A DNA stretch of 52,607 nucleotides from the NCBI GenBank assembly GCA_902510655.1, contig CABXBY010000003.1, positions 1 through 52,607 of the forward strand. Reading direction: 5' to 3'. This DNA is from an uncultured Bacteroidota bacterium (GTDB lineage Bacteria; Bacteroidota; Bacteroidia; Flavobacteriales; Flavobacteriaceae). Below, piece after piece: positions 21,606 to 33,012 of the stretch. The notes under the pieces are model-generated. The model made no database searches and had not been told where the DNA came from. It saw only the letters and a program-made list of their open reading frames with translations. Each line of letters opens with the position of its first letter. The first letter of the stretch is position 1. The position numbers and the translations under genes were made by a program.

Positions 21606-21800
21606 TTATTCTTGAATTGACCTTGCAGTTAATTCTGTATTTATGCGTGCAATAGTTCTTCTCAAATTCTTTATTTGCATAGGATTTTCAATAGGTGAAA
21701 TTGCGTGAGTCATTTTTAAATCAGAAAGTTCTTTCTGAAATGAAATTAATTTTTCACTTAATTCATCTACCGATAATTCTTTAACTTCTTTTTGTTTCAT
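21606..21800 (-). CDS. rpmC: 50S ribosomal protein L29
   Basis: MKQKEVKELSVDELSEKLISFQKELSDLKMTHAISPIENPMQIKNLRRTIARI. Confidence 0.97.
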   Translation of the reverse strand: MKQKEVKELSVDELSEKLISFQKELSDLKMTHAISPIENPMQIKNLRRTIARINTELTARSIQE

Positions 21801-21809
21801 TTTTTCAAT

Positions 21810-22229
21810 TTATGCTTGATAATCTCTTGCAATTATAAATTTTGTTTTAACAGGAAGCTTTTGAGCAGCCAATCTTAATGCTTCTTTTGCAACATCAATT
21901 GGTACACCTGAAACTTCAAACATTATTCTACCCGGCTTAACAACAGCAACGAAATATTCAGGAGCACCCTTACCTTTACCCATTCTTACCTCTAATGGTT
22001 TTTTAGTAATTGGCTTATCTGGAAAAATTTTAATCCATAATTGACCTTCACGTTTCATATATCTTGTTGCTGCAACACGAGCAGCTTCAATTTGTCTTGA
22101 TGTTAAAAAACTTGCATCTACGGACTTGATTCCAAACATACCATTTGAAAGCACATGACCTCTTTGTGAAAGACCTTTCATACGGCCTTTCTGCATTTTT
22201 CTAAATTTTGTTCTTTTTGGTGATAACAT
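21810..22229 (-). CDS. rplP: 50S ribosomal protein L16
   Basis: [45 protein letters not shown]. Confidence 0.98.
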   Translation of the reverse strand: MLSPKRTKFRKMQKGRMKGLSQRGHVLSNGMFGIKSVDASFLTSRQIEAARVAATRYMKREGQLWIKIFPDKPITKKPLEVRMGKGKGAPEYFVAVVKPGRIMFEVSGVPIDVAKEALRLAAQKLPVKTKFIIARDYQA

Positions 22230-22246
22230 TTATACTATATATTTAA

Positions 22247-22960
22247 TTATCTTCTTCTTTGTTTTCTTCCTTTATTTCCGCCTTTTGATTTTGATGAACT
22301 CAAACTTAAACCAACAAGGGGAGACAATTCTCTTTTACCATATACTTCACCTTTCATAATCCAAACCTTAATACCTAATTTACCATAAGTAGTTTGAGCT
22401 TCAACTAGAGCATAATCAATATCAGCTCTAAAAGTTGATAACGGAATTCTACCTTCTTTATAGGATTCAGAACGAGCCATTTCAGCTCCGTTTAAACGAC
22501 CAGAAATTTGAACTTTTATACCCTCTGCATTCATTCTGATTGAAGCAGCAATGGCCATTTTAATAGCTCTTCGATATGAAATTCTACTTTCAATTTGTCT
22601 AGCAATACTTGATCCAACTAATTGAGCTTCAAGTTCAGGTCTTTTAATCTCAATAATATTTAATTGAACTTCTTTACCTGATAATTTTTTAAGCTCCTCT
22701 TTTAATTTATCAACTTCTTGTCCTGCTTTACCAATTATAATTCCAGGTCTTGCAGTAGTTATAGTTAATGTGATAAGCTTTAATGTTCTCTCAATAATAA
22801 CTCTTGAGACACTAGCTTTAGATAATCTTGCAAATACATATTTTCTTAATTTATGATCTTCTGCGAGTTTATCACCATAGTCATCGCCACCATACCAATT
22901 AGATTCCCATCCTCTAATGATACCTAATCTGTTGCCTATTGGATTTGTTTTTTGTCCCAT
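22247..22960 (-). CDS. rpsC: 30S ribosomal protein S3
   Basis: [27 protein letters not shown] domain [15 protein letters not shown]. Confidence 0.98.
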   Translation of the reverse strand: MGQKTNPIGNRLGIIRGWESNWYGGDDYGDKLAEDHKLRKYVFARLSKASVSRVIIERTLKLITLTITTARPGIIIGKAGQEVDKLKEELKKLSGKEVQLNIIEIKRPELEAQLVGSSIARQIESRISYRRAIKMAIAASIRMNAEGIKVQISGRLNGAEMARSESYKEGRIPLSTFRADIDYALVEAQTTYGKLGIKVWIMKGEVYGKRELSPLVGLSLSSSKSKGGNKGRKQRRR

Positions 22961-22961
22961 A

Positions 22962-23369
22962 TTAACTTTCTATTGAATTTTGTGAACCTAAAATTATTGT
23001 AACGTGGTTTGAACGTTTTCTTATTCTGTGAGCTCTACCTTGAGGGGCAGGTCTTAATCTTTTTAACATACCAGCACTGTCAACTCTAATTTCTTTTATG
23101 AATAAATTAGCTTGCTCAACATCAGCATCTTCATTTTTAGATTGCCAGTTCGAAATAGCAGACATTAAAAGTTTTTCAAGTCTATTTGAAGCTTCTTTTT
23201 GACTAAATTTTAAAATAGTTAAAGCCTTATCTACCTTTTTTCCTCTTACTGAATCAGCTACAATTCTCATTTTTCTTGGAGAAGTTGGGCAATTATTAAG
23301 TTTTGCAAAAGCAACTTGCTTTTTTGCTTCCTTAATTTTTTCAGCGCTTTGTCTTTTTCTTAATCCCAT
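22962..23369 (-). CDS. rplV: 50S ribosomal protein L22
   Basis: [49 protein letters not shown]. Confidence 0.97.
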   Translation of the reverse strand: MGLRKRQSAEKIKEAKKQVAFAKLNNCPTSPRKMRIVADSVRGKKVDKALTILKFSQKEASNRLEKLLMSAISNWQSKNEDADVEQANLFIKEIRVDSAGMLKRLRPAPQGRAHRIRKRSNHVTIILGSQNSIES

Positions 23370-23380
23370 TGCAAATTAAA

Positions 23381-23659
23381 TTATTTCTTTCCTTTATTTT
23401 TTGCTCCAGCATGTCCACGAAAAGAGCGAGTTGGAGAAAATTCTCCTAATTTGTGTCCAACCATGTTTTCCGTAATATATACAGGAACAAATTGACGACC
23501 ATTGTGTACAGCAATTGTTTGACCAACAAAATCAGGAATAATCATTGAAGCTCTTGACCAAGTTTTAACAACAGCTTTTTTCTTTGAGTCCAAATTTCTT
23601 TGAACTTTTTTAATTAAACTATGGTGGACATAAGGTCCTTTCTTAAGTGAACGTGCCAT
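23381..23659 (-). CDS. rpsS: 30S ribosomal protein S19
   Basis: [36 protein letters not shown]. Confidence 0.98.
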   Translation of the reverse strand: MARSLKKGPYVHHSLIKKVQRNLDSKKKAVVKTWSRASMIIPDFVGQTIAVHNGRQFVPVYITENMVGHKLGEFSPTRSFRGHAGAKNKGKK

Positions 23660-24484
23660 TTATTTCTTTTTTCTTTCGATTATATATTTATTGCTAGCTT
23701 TTTTCTTATCTCGTGTTCTAAACCCTTTAGCTGGAATTCCATTCTTAGATCTAGGATGACCACCAGAAGCTCTACCTTCACCACCACCCATTGGATGATC
23801 AACTGGATTCATAGCTACAGGACGAGTTCTAGGTCTTCTACCCAACCAACGTTTTGAACCAGCTTTTCCGAATACTGTCAATTGATGATCTGAATTGGAT
23901 ACTGAACCAATAGTTGCGTAACAAGATGATAAAATTAATCTTGTTTCACCAGAGGGCATTTTAACAGTAACGAACTTACCATCTTTAGCCATAAGTTGTG
24001 CAAATGAACCTGCACTTCTAGCTATAGCAGCTCCTTTACCGGGTCTCATTTCAATACAAGAAATAATAGTACCTAATGGGATGTCTAAAAGAGGCATACA
24101 ATTACCTACATCAGGTGATTTTTTTGATCCAGAAACAATCTTATCTCCTACTTTTAAACCTTTTAGTGCAACAATGTATCTTTTTTCATTATCGCTAAAT
24201 TTTGTTAACGCAATAAAAGCAGATCTGTTTGGATCATATTCAATTGACATAACTTCAGAAACATCATCAAATCTATTTCTTTTAAAATCAATGATTCTAT
24301 ATCTCTTTTTGTGACCACCACCAATGTATCTCATAGTCATTTTACCCTGACTATTTCTACCACCAGAACGTTTTTTTGGAGCAAGTAAGCTTTTCTCAGG
24401 CTTATCTGTTGTAATAGCATCGAATCCATTAACAACTCTTCCTCTTTGTCCAGGTGTGATCGGCTTTAGCGCTTTAACTGACAT
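23660..24484 (-). CDS. rplB: 50S ribosomal protein L2
   Basis: [53 protein letters not shown]. Confidence 0.98.
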   Translation of the reverse strand: MSVKALKPITPGQRGRVVNGFDAITTDKPEKSLLAPKKRSGGRNSQGKMTMRYIGGGHKKRYRIIDFKRNRFDDVSEVMSIEYDPNRSAFIALTKFSDNEKRYIVALKGLKVGDKIVSGSKKSPDVGNCMPLLDIPLGTIISCIEMRPGKGAAIARSAGSFAQLMAKDGKFVTVKMPSGETRLILSSCYATIGSVSNSDHQLTVFGKAGSKRWLGRRPRTRPVAMNPVDHPMGGGEGRASGGHPRSKNGIPAKGFRTRDKKKASNKYIIERKKK

Positions 24485-24496
24485 TATCTATTATTT

Positions 24497-24787
24497 TTAA
24501 AGTTTATTATAAAAATCTATTGTATCTCCTTCTGAAATTTGTACCACAGCTTTTTTTGTAGTAACAGATTTTCCTCGTTGTATACCTGTTTTGGTATATC
24601 TTGTTTTTCTTTCCGCACCATATCTCATGGTTCTAACTTTATCTACAGAAACACCATAAGTTTCTTCAACAGCTTTTTTAATTTGTACTTTGTTAGCATT
24701 AGTATCAACTAAAAAAGTAAATCTATTTTTAAGCTCACTATCAGCTGTAGCTTTTTCTGTAATAACTGGTTTAAGTAAAATATTCAT
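24497..24787 (-). CDS. rplW: 50S ribosomal protein L23
   Basis: KPVITEKATADSELKNRFTFLVDTNANKVQIKKAVEETYGVSVDKVRTM. Confidence 0.97.
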   Translation of the reverse strand: MNILLKPVITEKATADSELKNRFTFLVDTNANKVQIKKAVEETYGVSVDKVRTMRYGAERKTRYTKTGIQRGKSVTTKKAVVQISEGDTIDFYNKL

Positions 24788-24788
24788 A

Positions 24789-25415
24789 CTAACTTAAATT
24801 TGATTCAATTTGTTCTAAAGAGCTTTCTAAAAAAACTAAATGTTGTGCATTCATTATACTGTAAGTACTAATTTCTGAATTAGTCACTACACTACTGCGA
24901 TCTAAATTTCTTGCAGACAAATAAACGTTCTTGTTAACTCCACCTAAAACAAACAATGATTTCTTGTCGTTTAAACCAAGTGCACTAACGACATCACTAA
25001 ATGATTTAGTTTTAGGGGAATCAAAATCAAAATCTTCCACAACAGAGATAGCTTTAGCCTTTAATTTTAAACTTAAAGCAGATCTTCTAGCTAATCTCTT
25101 AACATTTTTATTAAGTTTTTGAGAATATGATCTTACTCGAGGTCCAAAAATTGTACCCCCACCTCTAAAAAGTGGATTTTTTATACTACCAGCTCTAGCA
25201 GTACCAGTACCTTTTTGTTTTTTAATTTTCCTTGTACTACCTGTAATCTCAGCTCTTTCTTTAGTTTTGTTAGTACCCTGACGATTATTAGCTAAAAACC
25301 TTTTAACATCAAGATAAACAGCGTGATCATTAGGCGTAACTTCAAAAATAGATTTTGAAAGCTCAACAGACCTCCCAGTATCTTTACCTTTTATATTTAA
25401 TACAGATAGTTTCAT
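24789..25415 (-). CDS. rplD: 50S ribosomal protein L4
   Basis: RQGTNKTKERAEITGSTRKIKKQKGTGTARAGSIKNPLFRGGGTIFGP. Confidence 0.98.
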   Translation of the reverse strand: MKLSVLNIKGKDTGRSVELSKSIFEVTPNDHAVYLDVKRFLANNRQGTNKTKERAEITGSTRKIKKQKGTGTARAGSIKNPLFRGGGTIFGPRVRSYSQKLNKNVKRLARRSALSLKLKAKAISVVEDFDFDSPKTKSFSDVVSALGLNDKKSLFVLGGVNKNVYLSARNLDRSSVVTNSEISTYSIMNAQHLVFLESSLEQIESNLS

Positions 25416-26032
25416 TATTTTCTAATTATTACGTAAGAGTTTTTATGTCCAGGAACACATCCTTTTAAAACAAGTAGATTCTTGTCAGAAACCACCTTTA
25501 AAACCTTAAGATTTTGAACTGTAACTTTTTCATTCCCCATTCTACCGGCCATTCTCATTCCTTTAAAAACTCTTGCAGGATAAGATGCTGCACCAATTGA
25601 ACCAGGTGCTCTTAATCTGTTGTGTTGACCGTGAGTTGCTTGGCCAACACCAGCAAAACCATGTCTTTTTACAACACCCTGAAAACCTTTTCCCTTTGAA
25701 TTTCCAGAAACATCAACAAATTCACCTTCAGTAAAATGATCAACAGAAACTGAATCACCAAGATTTAAATCACTATCAAAATTTTGGAACTCAACTAATT
25801 TATATTTAGCAGAAGTTTTAGATTTCGAAAAATGACCAGCTTCAGATTTATTTGAATGCTTATCACTTTTATCATTAAAACCTAACTGAACTGCTGAATA
25901 ACCATCAACCTCATTAGATTTAATTTGAGTAACAACACAAGGACCAGCTTGAATGACAGTACAAGGGATATTCTTCCCTTTATCGTCAAATATGCTAGTC
26001 ATTCCTATTTTTTTTCCTATCAACCCGGACAT
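25415..26032 (-). CDS. rplC: 50S ribosomal protein L3
   Basis: [51 protein letters not shown]. Confidence 0.98.
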   Translation of the reverse strand: MSGLIGKKIGMTSIFDDKGKNIPCTVIQAGPCVVTQIKSNEVDGYSAVQLGFNDKSDKHSNKSEAGHFSKSKTSAKYKLVEFQNFDSDLNLGDSVSVDHFTEGEFVDVSGNSKGKGFQGVVKRHGFAGVGQATHGQHNRLRAPGSIGAASYPARVFKGMRMAGRMGNEKVTVQNLKVLKVVSDKNLLVLKGCVPGHKNSYVIIRK

Positions 26033-26050
26033 TTGTTATATATTTTTTAA

Positions 26051-26356
26051 TTAAACTTTAATTTCAACTTCAACTCCACTTGGAAGTTCTAACTTCATTA
26101 AAGCGTCTATTGTTTTAGATGAAGAACTGTATATATCTAATAATCTTTTGTAAGAAGATAATTGAAACTGCTCTCTTGATTTCTTGTTAACGTGAGGTGA
26201 TCTTAACACAGTAAATATTTTTTTGTGTGTTGGTAACGGAATCGGTCCAGTTACGATAGCCCCAGTAGTCTTGACAGTCTTTACTATTTTCTCAGCAGAC
26301 TTATCAACCAAATTGAAGTCGTATGATTTTAATTTTATTCTAATTTTTTGACTCAT
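26051..26356 (-). CDS. rpsJ: 30S ribosomal protein S10
   Basis: [41 protein letters not shown]. Confidence 0.98.
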   Translation of the reverse strand: MSQKIRIKLKSYDFNLVDKSAEKIVKTVKTTGAIVTGPIPLPTHKKIFTVLRSPHVNKKSREQFQLSSYKRLLDIYSSSSKTIDALMKLELPSGVEVEIKV

Positions 26357-26366
26357 TATATTGGTA

Positions 26367-28493
26367 TTATTCGTTATCTCCTTTAATTGATTTTATAACC
26401 TCTGCAGAAACATTTGCAGGGGTTGCAGCGTAATGATCAAATTCCATTGTTGATGTAGCACGACCTGAACTGAGGGTTCTAAGTGCTGTTACATAACCAA
26501 ACATTTCTGAAAGAGGAACATTGGCTTTTACAACTTTAGATCCAGCTCTATCATCCATATTATTAACTTGACCACGTCTTCTATTTAAATCTCCAACAAC
26601 ATCACCCATATTTTCTTCAGGTGTTAAAACTTCCAATTTCATAATTGGCTCCATTATCACAGATTTAGCAGACTTAGCAGCGCTCTTGTATCCAATTTTA
26701 GCAGCTAATTCAAATGACAATGAATCAGAATCAACAGCATGAAAAGACCCATCATTAAGAGTTACTTTCATTGCATCCATTTCAAAACCGGCTAAAGGAC
26801 CATTCTTCATCGCCTCTTTAAAACCTTTCTCAACAGATGGAATAAATTCTCTAGGAATATTACCACCTTTAATTTTGTTAATGAATTCTAATCCTGTTTT
26901 ACCTTCTTCTGCAGGTTCCATTGTAAATGAAATATCAGCAAACTTACCTCTACCACCAGATTGTTTTTTATAAATTTCTCTGTGATCAGCAAGAGCTGTA
27001 ATTGCTTCTTTATATTCAACTTGAGGTTGACCTTGATTAACCTCTACTTTAAATTCTCTTCTTAATCTATCAACAAGAATGTCTAAGTGAAGCTCACCCA
27101 TTCCTGAAATAATTGTTTGTCCAGAAGCTTCATCCGTTTTTACTTGAAAAGTAGGATCTTCTTCAGCTAATTTACCAAGTGCCATACCTAACTTATCAAC
27201 GTCAGCTTTAGTTTTTGGCTCAACAGCAATACCAATAACTGGATCTGGAAAATCCATACTTTCTAAAATAATAGGATGTTTCTCTGATGTTAAAGTATCA
27301 CCTGTTTTTATATCTTTAAAACCAACGGCAGCACCGATATCTCCAGCCTCAATAAATGGAATAGAGTTTTGTTTATCAGCATGCATCTGGAAAATTCTTG
27401 AAATTCTTTCCTTATTTCCAGATCTGTTATTTAAAATGTATGAACCTGCATCTAATCTTCCAGAGTAGACTCTAAAAAATGCAAGACGTCCAACAAAAGG
27501 ATCAGTTGCAATCTTGAAAGCTAAAGCAGAAAAGGGTTCAGAAACTGATGGTTTTCTTTCGATCTCAATATCTTTATCTGGATCTGTACCAATAATTGCA
27601 TCTTTATCTAAAGGGGAAGGTAAATATCTACAAACAGCATCCAAAAGAAATTGAACACCTTTGTTTTTAAAAGCAGATCCACAAATCATTGGAATAATAC
27701 TCATATCCTGAGTAGCCTTTCTTAAAGCTTCATGTACTTCGTCTTCAGAAATAGATTCTGGGTCATCAAAAAACTTCTCTAATAAAGCATCATCATATTC
27801 AGCTACTGCTTCAATAAGATTCGCTCTATATTCATGAACTTCGTCTTTCATTTCTTCAGGAATATCAACAACATCAAATGTTGCTCCCATTTTATCTTCA
27901 TGCCATACGATCGCTTGGTTCTTAACTAAATCAACAATCCCTTTGAAATTATCTTCTTCACCAATTGGAAGAACAATAGGAACTGCATTAGACTTTAACA
28001 TAGTTTTGATCTGCTTACAAACATTTAAGAAATCAGAACCTTGTCTGTCCATTTTATTAACAAAGCCCATACGAGGAACTTTGTAATTATCTGCTAATCT
28101 CCAGTTAGTTTCAGATTGAGGTTCAACACCATCAACTGCACTAAATAAAAATACTAAACCATCTAAAACTCTAAGTGATCTATTAACTTCAACAGTAAAA
28201 TCAACGTGACCTGGTGTGTCAATAATATTGAAATGATATGGTTTAGATTCAGTAATTTTTTGTCCTTGATTTGTTGGGAAATTCCATGTACATGTTGTAG
28301 CTGCAGATGTAATTGTAATTCCTCTTTCTTGTTCTTGCTCCATCCAGTCCATAGTAGCTGCACCATCATGAACTTCACCAATCTTATGACTAACTCCAGT
28401 ATAAAATAATATACGTTCAGTTGTAGTAGTTTTTCCTGCATCAATGTGAGCAGCAATACCTATGTTACGAGTGAATTTTAAATCTCTTGCCAT
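26367..28493 (-). CDS. fusA: Elongation factor G
   Basis: [53 protein letters not shown]. Confidence 0.98.
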   Translation of the reverse strand: MARDLKFTRNIGIAAHIDAGKTTTTERILFYTGVSHKIGEVHDGAATMDWMEQEQERGITITSAATTCTWNFPTNQGQKITESKPYHFNIIDTPGHVDFTVEVNRSLRVLDGLVFLFSAVDGVEPQSETNWRLADNYKVPRMGFVNKMDRQGSDFLNVCKQIKTMLKSNAVPIVLPIGEEDNFKGIVDLVKNQAIVWHEDKMGATFDVVDIPEEMKDEVHEYRANLIEAVAEYDDALLEKFFDDPESISEDEVHEALRKATQDMSIIPMICGSAFKNKGVQFLLDAVCRYLPSPLDKDAIIGTDPDKDIEIERKPSVSEPFSALAFKIATDPFVGRLAFFRVYSGRLDAGSYILNNRSGNKERISRIFQMHADKQNSIPFIEAGDIGAAVGFKDIKTGDTLTSEKHPIILESMDFPDPVIGIAVEPKTKADVDKLGMALGKLAEEDPTFQVKTDEASGQTIISGMGELHLDILVDRLRREFKVEVNQGQPQVEYKEAITALADHREIYKKQSGGRGKFADISFTMEPAEEGKTGLEFINKIKGGNIPREFIPSVEKGFKEAMKNGPLAGFEMDAMKVTLNDGSFHAVDSDSLSFELAAKIGYKSAAKSAKSVIMEPIMKLEVLTPEENMGDVVGDLNRRRGQVNNMDDRAGSKVVKANVPLSEMFGYVTALRTLSSGRATSTMEFDHYAATPANVSAEVIKSIKGDNE

Positions 28494-28499
28494 TTTATA

Positions 28500-28976
28500 T
28501 TAAAATCTAAAGTGTGAAAATGCTTTATTAGCTTCTGCCATTTTATGAACATCAACTTTCTTTTTTACTGAAGCTCCTTCTTCCTTTTCAGCAGCTAAAA
28601 TTTCTGAAGCTAATTTTAATGCCATAGATTTTTCATTTCTTTTTCTAGCATATGAGATCATCCACTTCATAGCCATTGAAATTTTTCTATCAGGACGTAT
28701 CGGCATTGGAATTTGGAAAGTTGCACCACCTACTCTTCTACTTCTTACTTCAACATGTGGCATTACGTTTGACAAACCATCCTTCCAAACTTGAAGGGCA
28801 GTTTTTTCGTCATTTTGTTTTTTTTCTTCAATGATGTCAATTGCATCATAAAAAAGTTTGAATGCGGTGGATTTTTTACCACTCCACATTAAGTTGTTGA
28901 CAAATCTAGTTACTAATTGATCGTTAAACCTTGAATCTGGGAGTAACGGTCTTTTCTTTGCCTTACTTTTTCTCAT
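28500..28976 (-). CDS. rpsG: 30S ribosomal protein S7
   Basis: [36 protein letters not shown]. Confidence 0.98.
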   Translation of the reverse strand: MRKSKAKKRPLLPDSRFNDQLVTRFVNNLMWSGKKSTAFKLFYDAIDIIEEKKQNDEKTALQVWKDGLSNVMPHVEVRSRRVGGATFQIPMPIRPDRKISMAMKWMISYARKRNEKSMALKLASEILAAEKEEGASVKKKVDVHKMAEANKAFSHFRF

Positions 28977-29029
28977 TTATTTTAGTTTTAGAGAGGTTCA
29001 TATTATTATGAACGTCATCAATTAATATT

Positions 29030-29404
29030 TTATTTCTTTGGACGCTTAGCTCCGTATTTTGATCTTCTTTGTAATCTTCCTTCAACGCCAGCAGTATCTA
29101 ATGCTCCTCTAACAATGTGGTATCTAACACCAGGCAAATCCTTAACTCTACCACCTCTAACAAGTACGATTGAATGTTCTTGTAAATTATGTCCTTCACC
29201 CGGAATGTAAGCATTGATTTCAGTTCCATTTGTCAATCTAACCCTGGCAACTTTTCTCATTGCTGAATTAGGTTTTTTTGGAGTAGTTGTATAAACTCTA
29301 GTACAAACTCCTCTTTTTTGAGGACAAGAAACTAAAGCAGCAGATTTACTTTTCTTAGTAATCTTAGTTCTTCCTTTTCTAACTAACTGCGATATTGTAG
29401 GCAT
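29030..29404 (-). CDS. rpsL: 30S ribosomal protein S12
   Basis: [46 protein letters not shown]. Confidence 0.98.
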   Translation of the reverse strand: MPTISQLVRKGRTKITKKSKSAALVSCPQKRGVCTRVYTTTPKKPNSAMRKVARVRLTNGTEINAYIPGEGHNLQEHSIVLVRGGRVKDLPGVRYHIVRGALDTAGVEGRLQRRSKYGAKRPKK

Positions 29405-29436
29405 ATTTTATCTTTATTTTCCCTTATTTGGGCGTG

Positions 29437-29467
29437 CAAATGTAATTTAATTTTACAATTAATCAAA
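29437..29467 (-). promoter_or_regulatory. Bacteroidetes sigma-type promoter for the rpsL superoperon
   Basis: Reverse strand reads TTTG-N19-TACATTTG, an exact match to the published TTTG/N19/TANNTTTG architecture, about 32 nt upstream of the rpsL ATG. Confidence 0.85.
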
Positions 29468-29786
29468 CCTTATGAATAAAAAATAATGGAAATATTGAGA
29501 TTTTTAATTTTAATACATATATATATAAACAAAAAAGAGCGTTAAACGTCTGAATATTAAAATCTTAAAATTTGTTAAGAATTTAACAAAAAAAATATAA
29601 AAGTCAAAAATTTAACAACAGATATGAATCATATTTAAGTTACTTAATATATTAATATAAAACAATAATTTTGAAGATATATTTTGATTAAATTAATAAA
29701 ATAAGCGCATTAAAATTACGAATAATTTAATAAAATAAACAAATCAATGAGAATAGCTTAAGATTTAGACATTTTCTTGTTTATAG

Positions 29787-29817
29787 TTGTTTTATTAACT
29801 TTTTATTAACATTTTTG
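29787..29817 (+). promoter_or_regulatory. Candidate promoter for the susC-like gene
   Basis: TTG (29787-29789), N20, CATTTTTG (29810-29817); one mismatch to TANNTTTG, 26 nt before the ATG. Confidence 0.55.
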
Positions 29818-29843
29818 CAGATCAAATAATAATTAAACAAAAT

Positions 29844-32800
29844 ATGAAAACAAATTTAAAAAAGTTTTTAGCGTTATCATTTATGATAATGTTTCAATGG
29901 GGTTTAGCTCAGACGAGTGTATCCGGTACTGTTTCTGACAGTTCAGGTGTACCACTTCCTGGAGCTACTGTTATTGTTGCTGGAACATCTAATGGTGTTA
30001 CAACTGACTTTGACGGTATTTATTCAATATCAGCTTCTGAAGGAGATGTTCTTTCTGTAAGTTATGTTGGATTTGTAACTCAAAACGTAACAATTGGAGC
30101 TTCTGCTACAGTAAATGTTACTCTTGTGAATGACAACGCTTTAGAAGAAGTTGTTGTAACTGCACTTGGTATTACTAGAGAAGCAAAGTCACTTGGTTAT
30201 GCACAACAAAAAGTTGAAGGTGCTGCGTTAACTAAAACGAAGGAACTTGACTTTAAAACAGCTCTTGCTGGTAAAGTTGCTGGTGTTCAGGTTATTTCAG
30301 GTACTAGTTCATCATTTGAAAACAGTGCAATTAGACTTAGAGGTGAAATGGATGTTCTTTATGTTGTTGACGGTATTAAAATGTCTTCTACTGACATTAA
30401 TACTGACAATATTGATAACATTACTGTACTTAAAGGTGCTGCTGCTACTGCATTATATGGTACTGAAGCTAGAAGTGGTGTAATTGTAATTACATCAAAA
30501 AAAGCTAAAGCTGGTGAAACATATATAAGTATTGATCACAACACAGTAGCTTCAAACGTAAGTAGATTACACCCTTACCAAAATGAATACGGTGGTGGTT
30601 ACGATCAAGCTTGGGATACTTTTTCTTATAATCCTGCAACAGACCCTGCGTCTTGGGCTGCTTTTAACGGACAAAATATTCCTTACTACGCAGCTGATGA
30701 ATCTTGGGGACCTAGATTAGATGGTACTTTGGCTCGTCACTGGGATTCATGGATTCCAAATCATCCAAACTTTGGTGAACAAAGAGGATGGTCTCCAAAC
30801 CCAAATAACGTTAAGAATTTTTTCGATACTGGTGTAAAATCTACAACTAGTGTTTCGTTTGCAAAGGGTGGTGATGATTACAGCTTTAGAGCAACTGGTC
30901 GTGTTAATCAAAGTACACTTCCAATTCCTAACGCTTCAAGAGATTCATATGACTTAAACATAAATGGTTCGATAGATTTATCTGATAAATTAACTATGTA
31001 TTCTTCTTTAAATGCAAGAATACAAAATACAGATAATACAGCTGGAAGTGGTTACACTACTTTAATGTCTAACTTTAGCCAATGGTGGCAAAGACAATTA
31101 GACATGGACAGACTAAAAGATAACTATCACTATGAAGGTGCTTTTTACACATGGAATAGAAGATCTGCTAGAAATGCACGTCCACAGTACTGGGATGCTC
31201 CTCATTATGAGCAATACCAAAACACTAACAATAATGAAAACTCTACTTACTCAGGAAACTTTGGGTTTGATTATCAAATTGCTGACGGAGTTTCTGCTAA
31301 TGTTGAGGCCAACAGAAGAGCTTACAATAGAACAAGCTGGAACAGAGGCTATGTTGGTGTTAATACATTAAACACTCAAGCTTCTTACGGAGAAGGTTCT
31401 TATGTTTCAGAACAAAATGAATTTAGAGCTAGTATTAAATACAATAAAGACATTACAGATAAGCTTGACATAAATGCTTTAGTTGGATATGAAGCAAAAC
31501 AATTTAGAAGTATTAGCACAAGCGCTTCTACTTCCGGTGGTTTAGCAATACCTGACTTTTATACAGTTGCTAATTCAAAAGATAAACCAAATTATTCTAC
31601 ATCAAGATCTAATAATAGCAACAGAGGGGTTTATTCCTCAGTATCTTTAGGATATGATAGTATGCTTTATTTAGACGGAACTTACCGTTTTGACTGGAGT
31701 TCTACTGCAGATTCGGAAAATAATAGAGTAAACACCTATTCTTTAATGGGTAGTTTCTTATTTGACAAATTAATTGATGTTGATGCAATTAGTTTTGCTA
31801 AAGTTAGAGTTAGTTACGCTGAAGCGCCAATTTTCCCTGGTACTTATGCTACAAGTCCAACATTTGGATCTGGAACTGCTTATGGTTCATTAGCTTCACT
31901 TTCTGTACCAAACACATTGGCTAATCCACAATTAACAGGTGGAATTAGAAATGAAACAGAATTTGGTATTGATATGAGATTCCTAAATAACAGACTTGGA
32001 TTTGATGTTACTTATTTTGAAAGAGAAGATTCAGGTTTACCTGTAGCTATTACTGCTGCTGGTGGTACTGGTTACACAGGATTAAGTGTAAACTCAAAAA
32101 TGACTTCATCTGATGGTTTAGAAGTTATGATTAAGGGAACTCCAATCCAAACTCAAGATTTTAGATGGGATTTAGCCTTTAACTTTGCTACAGTTGAAAA
32201 AACTGTAGATTTCATTTATGATGGTATTGAAAGAAACATTCTTGACTCATGGTTATCTTGGTCAAGTATGGACTTACAAGAAATTGCAGGTGAAGAATGG
32301 GGAGTACTTGTTGGAAGAGAAAGACTTAAAGACGATAATGGTAACTGGGTATACTACGCAAGTGGAAATCACAGATATACTAATAATCAAATTTTAGGTA
32401 ATGTAATGCCAGATGTTACTGGTGGTATTACATCTAATTTAACATATAAAAACTGGGATCTTGCTATTGGAATTGACTTCCAAGAAGGTGGGTTATATCA
32501 CTCAGTTACAGACATGTTCTCTATGGCTTCAGGTCAACACGAATGGACGGCTGGACTTAACGATAAAGGAAATCCAAAAAGAGATCCTGTAAGTGCTGGT
32601 GGTGGTATACATCAAGTTGGTGTTTATGCTGACGGTAGTACTGCTGATTTTTACAGAGCGCCAGATAGCTGGGCTTGGGGTAACTGGACTAGAGATGATC
32701 TATGGTTAGTAGATGCTTCATTTGTTAAATTAAGACAAGTTAGATTAGGTTACACATTTGATGCTGATAGCTTATCAAACTCACCTTTTACGGGAATTGA

Positions 32801-32993
32801 TATCGCTTTAATCGGAACAAACTTAGCTATCTTATCTGAAACTACTGACTGGGGAGATTACAGAGGAACTAAAACACCTGGTTTAGATCCATCTGAACTT
32901 GGAGGTAACTGGTCTGGACAATATTTCGCTAGTGAAGGTGGACAATTACCATCTGCTAGATCATTTGGACTTAACGTAGCCCTTAAATTTTAA
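29844..32993 (+). CDS. SusC/RagA-family TonB-linked outer membrane protein
   Basis: Signal peptide, carboxypeptidase-regulatory-like domain (VSGTVSDSSGVPLPGATVIVAGTSNGVTTDFDGIYSI), plug (ALAGKVAGVQV; VLKGAAATALYGTEARSGVIVITSKK), C-terminal aromatic beta-strand ending in F. Confidence 0.97.
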   Translation: MKTNLKKFLALSFMIMFQWGLAQTSVSGTVSDSSGVPLPGATVIVAGTSNGVTTDFDGIYSISASEGDVLSVSYVGFVTQNVTIGASATVNVTLVNDNALEEVVVTALGITREAKSLGYAQQKVEGAALTKTKELDFKTALAGKVAGVQVISGTSSSFENSAIRLRGEMDVLYVVDGIKMSSTDINTDNIDNITVLKGAAATALYGTEARSGVIVITSKKAKAGETYISIDHNTVASNVSRLHPYQNEYGGGYDQAWDTFSYNPATDPASWAAFNGQNIPYYAADESWGPRLDGTLARHWDSWIPNHPNFGEQRGWSPNPNNVKNFFDTGVKSTTSVSFAKGGDDYSFRATGRVNQSTLPIPNASRDSYDLNINGSIDLSDKLTMYSSLNARIQNTDNTAGSGYTTLMSNFSQWWQRQLDMDRLKDNYHYEGAFYTWNRRSARNARPQYWDAPHYEQYQNTNNNENSTYSGNFGFDYQIADGVSANVEANRRAYNRTSWNRGYVGVNTLNTQASYGEGSYVSEQNEFRASIKYNKDITDKLDINALVGYEAKQFRSISTSASTSGGLAIPDFYTVANSKDKPNYSTSRSNNSNRGVYSSVSLGYDSMLYLDGTYRFDWSSTADSENNRVNTYSLMGSFLFDKLIDVDAISFAKVRVSYAEAPIFPGTYATSPTFGSGTAYGSLASLSVPNTLANPQLTGGIRNETEFGIDMRFLNNRLGFDVTYFEREDSGLPVAITAAGGTGYTGLSVNSKMTSSDGLEVMIKGTPIQTQDFRWDLAFNFATVEKTVDFIYDGIERNILDSWLSWSSMDLQEIAGEEWGVLVGRERLKDDNGNWVYYASGNHRYTNNQILGNVMPDVTGGITSNLTYKNWDLAIGIDFQEGGLYHSVTDMFSMASGQHEWTAGLNDKGNPKRDPVSAGGGIHQVGVYADGSTADFYRAPDSWAWGNWTRDDLWLVDASFVKLRQVRLGYTFDADSLSNSPFTGIDIALIGTNLAILSETTDWGDYRGTKTPGLDPSELGGNWSGQYFASEGGQLPSARSFGLNVALKF

Positions 32994-33012
32994 TTATAAA
33001 TTATTATAAATA

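Noticed and set aside
28163-28456. 97-aa minus-strand ORF inside fusA and 67-aa plus-strand ORF at 28206
   Set aside because: Alternative frames of fusA; composition is a codon-shift artefact (Leu/Gln/Ile rich).
29643-29656. TTAATATATTAA palindrome in the rpsL-susC intergenic region
   Set aside because: Pure A/T dyad in very AT-rich DNA; expected by chance too often to support a claim.
30247-31371. Short plus-strand ORFs 30247..30483 and 31132..31371 within susC
   Set aside because: Shifted frames within a well-defined SusC coding sequence.
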